This document shows positions 59,435 through 64,000 of a stretch of 64,000 nt of DNA, piece by piece. The stretch is from Anaerolineales bacterium. GTDB lineage: Bacteria > Chloroflexota > Anaerolineae > 4572-78 > J111. Position numbers and translations under genes: made by a program. Each line of letters opens with the position of its first letter. The first letter of the stretch is position 1. The stretch spans positions 23,665 through 87,664 of the forward strand of contig JACKAT010000021.1 in NCBI GenBank assembly GCA_020634935.1. The letters run 5' to 3'. The notes under the pieces are model-generated. The model saw only the letters and a list, made by a program, of their open reading frames with translations. It made no database searches and had not been told where the DNA came from.

Positions 59435-61507
59435 TCATAACCGTCGCAAAATAGCACCAACGGTTAGTAGTATAACGCCGAAAAAGATCATCGCCAATGA
59501 GTTTCTTATTCGTCCGTTGAAATTTCTACCCGTCTCCGGGAGTAATAGTACAGGATATGCAGGTAGTAAACTTTCGGTTCGATGAAATTCATGATTTCTG
59601 CTCTCAGGGCTAAGAAATTCATCCTTTACTTTATTTCCACTTTCATCATAGTGCCCTTCAAGAACTTGAACTGACCAAACGTACTTTTTACCTCCTTCTA
59701 GCGGTGGTATTGGATCGGTCACAGGATTGAAGATGTAAAAGGTTTCTTTAGTCCAATCAAAATAAATACTATTCGGACTATCAATAGGGCGTATTTTAAG
59801 ATCAAAATATTCATTCGGGGCAAGTATATCTGGCCATTCCCATTCAAATCTAACGGGACCTTGTGAAATAAAAGTACCATCAGAAGGGTTTATAGGCTGG
59901 GGAGAAGGATATGGAAATTGTTGTTGACTTGAGTCATCTAGGATAGTAGATGTATCGGTGTTTATATCGTTTTCGGGAGCTACACCAGTCATTACAAGTT
60001 GCGTTTGTGTCAATGTTGATCTAGTTAAAATTGGGGCGACGGGCAGCTTTTGAGCTAATAACAAGTTGTTCTTTGCAAGATCTTGTATTATTTGATTGCT
60101 CTTAGCAAACTTGATGCAATTTTCATATGCAGAAATCGCCTCCGCCCTATCACCTAGCTTTCGATAAACTTGACCTAGGGCACAATATGTAATCGAAAAT
60201 TCCTTGTTTGTGGTAACAGCGTGTTGAAAATTCGTCAGGGCTTCCTCATTATTGCCTTGAATAAAATTCACCAATCCTAATCCGTGAATTGCCTCGGTAA
60301 AGTCAGGTTGGAGTTTCAAAGCCTTATTATACATTTCAGTAGCTTTTTCCCAATCATCTTTGGCATAGTAGGCACTACCAATTCCTACATAAACACTTGG
60401 ATTATCCGGATTTAAGTCAAGAGCTTGCTGAAAATCGGCTAATGCCTTATCAAAGTTTGACATCCCAAAATAAGCAAGTCCGCGGTGATAATAAAGTACA
60501 TCGGTACCAGATACTTCGTGAGTCAACCTAATAGTTCTATTAAACTCATTTACAGCTTGTTCATAGTCGCGGTTTGACATATGAGACAACCCTATGATAA
60601 AAGAAGCAAATAGTGAAGTTCGACTGGATAATTGTTCGCCTAATTCTATGGTTCGGGAACCATCCAGTGGGGTGATGAGGTACGCATCTAAGTTGGATGC
60701 CGATAAACCCTCGATAATTGGAAGTACGGTAAAATTGGGAAAAGTGGTTTGGTTATCACTTGCGATACGTCCCCAAACTACAAGTGCTGCATTTAATGAA
60801 TTACCTAACTCTGTGGCTTCAATTTCACTTTTAATAACTTTTCTTACATACGCGACGACGACTTGACCCAAACCGGATTTTTGGATCTGATTATCTAAAT
60901 TTCGATATAGCGCCTCTGAGATATCTTTCCCTATTTCTGACTCTTCAAAGTTGTTTCCCCTACCAAAATGAGTAATCACAATACCCACTTTACCTTGGGG
61001 AAATGCGCCCACAAATGAAATAGTCGGTGTCGGTGTTGGATTAGGTGTGTTAGTAGGAAGAGGAGTGGGCGAAACCGTTGGTGTTGGGGTATTAGTTGAG
61101 GTCGAGGTCACTGTAGGGAGCGGAGTCGCAGTTGGAGTTACGGTTGCAGTACCAACAAATGCTATCGTACCAAAAGAGCGGGTTGGCTTGTAAGCAATCA
61201 AAATAATGATGAGCAAGGGAATAATTATAATGCCGGTGAAAGCTAAAGGACGATACCTAGAAAAACGATATATATATCGCTCTGGTTGAATTGGAGACTC
61301 TTTTCTACTAAAAGCTACATAAATACTCAAGACAAGTGCGGAAAGTAAAGTTAGAACTATTACGACGGTAACACTCAAATAAACATTTTGTAATACTAAA
61401 AAAACAAAGGTTAAAACCAATGTTACTACACCAATTGCAGTTTTAGCTGCTGAGGGTAATTTTTTGAGCAATTCTATCCAGTACTGCATATTCGTCATCA
61501 CTGCCAA
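59435..61507 (-). CDS. Membrane-anchored TPR protein with C-terminal LPETG sorting-like signal
   Basis: A 690-residue protein. Three hydrophobic helices lie at about 22-45, 46-66 and 88-107, followed by a Thr/Pro-rich linker (about 118-165). A beta/alpha domain (170-310) resembles a periplasmic TolB-N-like fold. From about 310 to 500 there are five to six TPR units, e.g. 'YYHRGLAYFGMSNFDKALADFQQALDLNPDN'. A fibronectin-like region follows (PINPSDGTFISQGPVRFEWEWP). It ends LLPETG at 655-660, then a 17-residue hydrophobic helix and LRRL, which is the layout of a sortase sorting signal. The start codon is uncertain: TTG 61507 or ATG 61498. It is the only intact gene in the graveyard. Confidence 0.75.
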   Translation of the reverse strand: MAVMTNMQYWIELLKKLPSAAKTAIGVVTLVLTFVFLVLQNVYLSVTVVIVLTLLSALVLSIYVAFSRKESPIQPERYIYRFSRYRPLAFTGIIIIPLLIIILIAYKPTRSFGTIAFVGTATVTPTATPLPTVTSTSTNTPTPTVSPTPLPTNTPNPTPTPTISFVGAFPQGKVGIVITHFGRGNNFEESEIGKDISEALYRNLDNQIQKSGLGQVVVAYVRKVIKSEIEATELGNSLNAALVVWGRIASDNQTTFPNFTVLPIIEGLSASNLDAYLITPLDGSRTIELGEQLSSRTSLFASFIIGLSHMSNRDYEQAVNEFNRTIRLTHEVSGTDVLYYHRGLAYFGMSNFDKALADFQQALDLNPDNPSVYVGIGSAYYAKDDWEKATEMYNKALKLQPDFTEAIHGLGLVNFIQGNNEEALTNFQHAVTTNKEFSITYCALGQVYRKLGDRAEAISAYENCIKFAKSNQIIQDLAKNNLLLAQKLPVAPILTRSTLTQTQLVMTGVAPENDINTDTSTILDDSSQQQFPYPSPQPINPSDGTFISQGPVRFEWEWPDILAPNEYFDLKIRPIDSPNSIYFDWTKETFYIFNPVTDPIPPLEGGKKYVWSVQVLEGHYDESGNKVKDEFLSPESRNHEFHRTESLLPAYPVLLLPETGRNFNGRIRNSLAMIFFGVILLTVGAILRRL

Positions 61508-61639
61508 TTAGTCTCGTTTGAGAAAATATTCATGGGAATAATTTTGTTATTTGTACCAATTTTTAATTGATCGACAATTTATTGCATTTTATCAGAAAAA
61601 TACAATTTTGTGTATCTCTACTTTCTAACCCCCATCTGA

Positions 61640-62116
61640 AAGCTTGGGTAAAATCCACGATACAGCAACTACGGAAAGACAATCATTGGCTCTTTAATTG
61701 GCCGTACAGATTTTTTGTACGTTATGAATTAGAGCTTACGCAGTTCGAGACCCTAAAGGTTTCCGAAGTCACCTTTCAAGCAAAATCGTGAAGCAATCGC
61801 GCTTATATTTTGTCCTAAAGACACCTTATAAAACCTTTAGGGTCTGGTTTCTTCCAACTGCGTAACTCATAATGAATCATGAACTGCGTACCCGGCTTAA
61901 CGGGATTATCGGGGTGACGGACTTTTGGCTGACAAGATTTAGGCCCATTGAGTGACGGTCAAAGTCGGGTGGTTCAGTTGGTCAAACAGCCGCCGATAAA
62001 AAAGGTGTCCAGATTTCACTCGAAGTTGAGGAGGGAATTCCCCTTCGAGTCGATCCGGACCACTTGAAACAGATTTTGATCTATTTACTCGACAACACTA
62101 TAAAATTTACCCCTTA
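61640..62116 (+). pseudogene. Histidine-kinase relic interrupted by a MITE
   Basis: Joining across the MITE at 61732-61868, the sequence gives '..TDFLYVMNHELRTRLNGIIGVTDFW', that is, an H box, then 'KKGVQISLEVEEGIPLRVDPDHLKQILIYLLDNTIKFTP' (N box), ending at a stop. The same regions of the kinase relic at 55085-56345 are clearly homologous. The MITE sits in the H-box codons. Confidence 0.65.
61732..61868. mobile_element. 137-bp MITE, copy 2
   Basis: Left end GAGCTTACGCAGTTCG, right end CCAACTGCGTAACTC. It is about 96% identical to the reverse complement of 32327-32463. The flanks TTATGAATTA and TAATGAATCA suggest a target duplication of about ten bases, partly eroded. Confidence 0.8.
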
Positions 62117-62429
62117 AAGAACAGTTTCTGCCGGCCTCTCCCAGCCCTGATGGCACACTTGTACGGTCACTTTATCAGGTTTGGATCGTATTTCAATAGA
62201 GTAAAAAGTCCTATTCCCACGCCAAAACGTCTTTGGCCGGGAGAGTATCGTTTTACCAAGACCGCAACTATTCTTGATAATTACATGGCCCAAATCTAAC
62301 ATTAAAGGTATAATCTATGAGTACCCCTTTATAAAAACTACGCCACACCATCCAATGATGGGTTATTACCAATTTAGTTTAGAGTGGCAGCCAATAGCGA
62401 CTGTCACTTACTTTCGATAAGGAAATCAA

Positions 62430-64000
62430 ATGAACCTTCTACACGATTTTCATGGACCCAATGCCGGCTACATCTTAGAACTTTACGAGCGTTACCAACA
62501 AGACCCCAACTCCGTCGATCCCGAAACGCGGGCCTACTTCAAAGAGTGGACCCCCACTACCAACGGCGCGCCGGCCATCACGGCCGCAGCAGCCCCGGCC
62601 GTCAATACTGACAAACTCGTCGGCGCGGTCAATCTGGCCCAGGCCGTCCGCGAGTACGGCCATCTGGCGGCCCAGTTAGACCCACTCGGTACACCGCCCC
62701 CCGGCGACTCGGCTTTGGACGAAGCCTACTATGATCTCACGGAAGACAATCTTCGCCAACTCCCCGCCAGCTTAATTGGTGGGCCGGTGGCCGAGGACAG
62801 CGATAATGCCCTACAAGCCATTAACCAGTTACGCCAAATCTAGTCGTCCACCATCGGTTATGACTACGATCACATGCGCCAGTTTGAAGAGCGGAGCTGG
62901 CTGCGACAGGCAGCGGAGACCAGTCGCTTCCGGCCCTCGCCAGAGCAGGATAATTATGGGGCCTTGTTGCAGCAGCTAACCGCCGTCGAGGTCTTCGAGC
63001 GTTTTCTGCACCGAACCTTCCCCGGTAAAACCCGCTTTTCAATTGAGGGGCTGGATATCATGGCGCCCATGCTCAATGAGATCATCGGGCGCGCCTCACA
63101 CGCCAAATTCCGTACGATTTTGTTGGGCATGGCTCACCGAGGCCGGTTGAACGTGTTAACCCACGTCCAAGACAAAGATTACGCGGAAATTCTGGCCGAG
63201 TTCAAAGACCCCGTCACCAGTGAAAATGCGGTGGCCCAATATCTGGCTACGGGCTGGACCGGCGACGTCAAATATCACAAAGGAGTGATGCACACCCTAC
63301 GCGCCGGCGAAGCGGATCCGTTGGTGGTGTCAATGACCCCCAATCCCAGCCATTTGGAACTGGTGAACCCGGTGGTGGCCGGCATGGCTCGAGCCGCCGG
63401 CACCAAGGTGGACCACCCCGGTCCGGCCGAATTTAAACCGGGACTGTCGCTGCCGATCCTCATTCACGGCGACGCGTCGTTCTCCGGTCAGGGGATTGTG
63501 GCCGAAACCTTCAACTTCCGTTATCTGCGCGGCTACGACGTGGGCGGGACGATCCACATCATCGCCAACAACCAACTCGGCTTTACCGCCGAACCCGACG
63601 ACTCGCGCAGCACCCTCTACGCCAGCGACGTGGCTAAGGGCTACAAAGTGCCCATCGTCCACGTCAACGCCGATGATCCGGAAGCCTGTCTGGAAGTGGC
63701 CCGCCTGGCGATTGGCTACCTACTCGAGTTCGGCCGGGATTTTGTGATCGACCTGATCGGCTATCGCCGCTACGGCCACAACGAAGGCGACGAGCCGCGG
63801 TTTACCCAGCCGCAGATGTATAAAAAGGTAGACGAGCACCCCACCGTGCGTGAACTGTGGGCCAATAAGTTGGTCGAGCAAAATCTAATCACGGCCGAGC
63901 AGGCCCAAGAAATGGTTGACAGTCACTTCAATAAACTGCAAGAGATTATGAACAAGCTCGATCCTCAAGAGAGCATCGTCGAGCCGGAGCCGGAACCCCC
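62430..64000 (+). CDS. sucA: 2-oxoglutarate dehydrogenase E1 (SucA), with in-frame TAG; partial
   Basis: E1 of the TCA-cycle 2-oxoglutarate dehydrogenase complex, thiamine-diphosphate dependent. The N-terminus 'LHDFHGPNAGYILELYERYQQDP' fits SucA. After 137 codons TAG stands at 62841-62843, where relatives read 'QIYSSTIGYDYDH', that is, a Tyr codon. The same frame continues open to the window end with 'FSIEGLDIMAPMLNEI', 'LGMAHRGRLNVLTHV', 'SMTPNPSHLELVNPVV', 'HGDASFSGQGIVAETFN' and 'GYRRYGHNEGDEPRFTQP'. AAGGAAATC precedes the ATG. The TAG is either a nonsense mutation, a sequencing error or a polymorphism. No restart with a ribosome site lies just after it. Confidence 0.9.

Noticed and set aside
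62841..62843. Amber-codon recoding (pyrrolysine or suppressor)
   Set aside because: TAG is the ordinary stop of several intact genes in this window; nothing indicates readthrough signals.

Overview
The window looks like a chromosomal segment of an uncultured Chloroflexota bacterium, most likely an Anaerolineae-type lineage. This is inferred from gene content, not proven. Pointers are Thr/Pro-rich linkers, an ABC-2/SpoIIM fusion permease, a relic of a DUF2298 ('Chlor_Arch_YYY') giant membrane protein, a Thermus-like EF-P with Arg at its tip, and an LPETG-tailed surface protein suggesting a single-membrane envelope.

Layout. 0.2-7.5 kb: proS, a dynamin-like GTPase, an RmlD-like epimerase, a DsbA-NhaA fusion antiporter and a NYN-domain protein. 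7.6-11.8 kb (minus strand): small membrane protein, RCK potassium channel, aldo/keto reductase with a TetR regulator sharing operator-like palindromes, and a Phd/VapC toxin-antitoxin pair. 11.9-16.4 kb: LLM flavin oxidoreductase, DUF58 and DUF4129 proteins, and a broken methyltransferase. 16.8 kb: a candidate small RNA. 17-23.6 kb: a beta-propeller lipoprotein-like protein and a metal-homeostasis cluster (PF03773 permease plus TIGR03943 partner, Fur-family regulator, DUF169 protein, His-rich NicO transporter). 23.6-29.8 kb: small membrane proteins, two pentapeptide-repeat proteins, a mercuric-reductase-like flavoprotein with a TVP38/TMEM64 protein, and purN. 29.8-33.4 kb: an accessory island of MITE-like elements, toxin-antitoxin debris and a 40/41-bp satellite, lying between purN and purM. 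33.4-49.2 kb: purM, TP-repeat protein, cNMP-binding protein, DnaQ-DinG helicase, efp, zinc-ribbon membrane proteins overlapping glgX, an ornithine cyclodeaminase homologue and the ABC-2/SpoIIM protein.

49.5-62.4 kb is a gene graveyard: a dead DUF2298 protein, two dead IS4-type transposases, two dead hybrid histidine kinases, and a dead IS630-type transposase between identical 97-bp repeats. Within it sits one intact-looking gene, a TPR protein with an LPETG tail. sucA (2-oxoglutarate dehydrogenase E1) starts at 62.4 kb, carries an in-frame TAG, and runs off the window.

The spaces between genes are full of small inverted-repeat elements of at least six families. No rRNA, tRNA or CRISPR array was seen.
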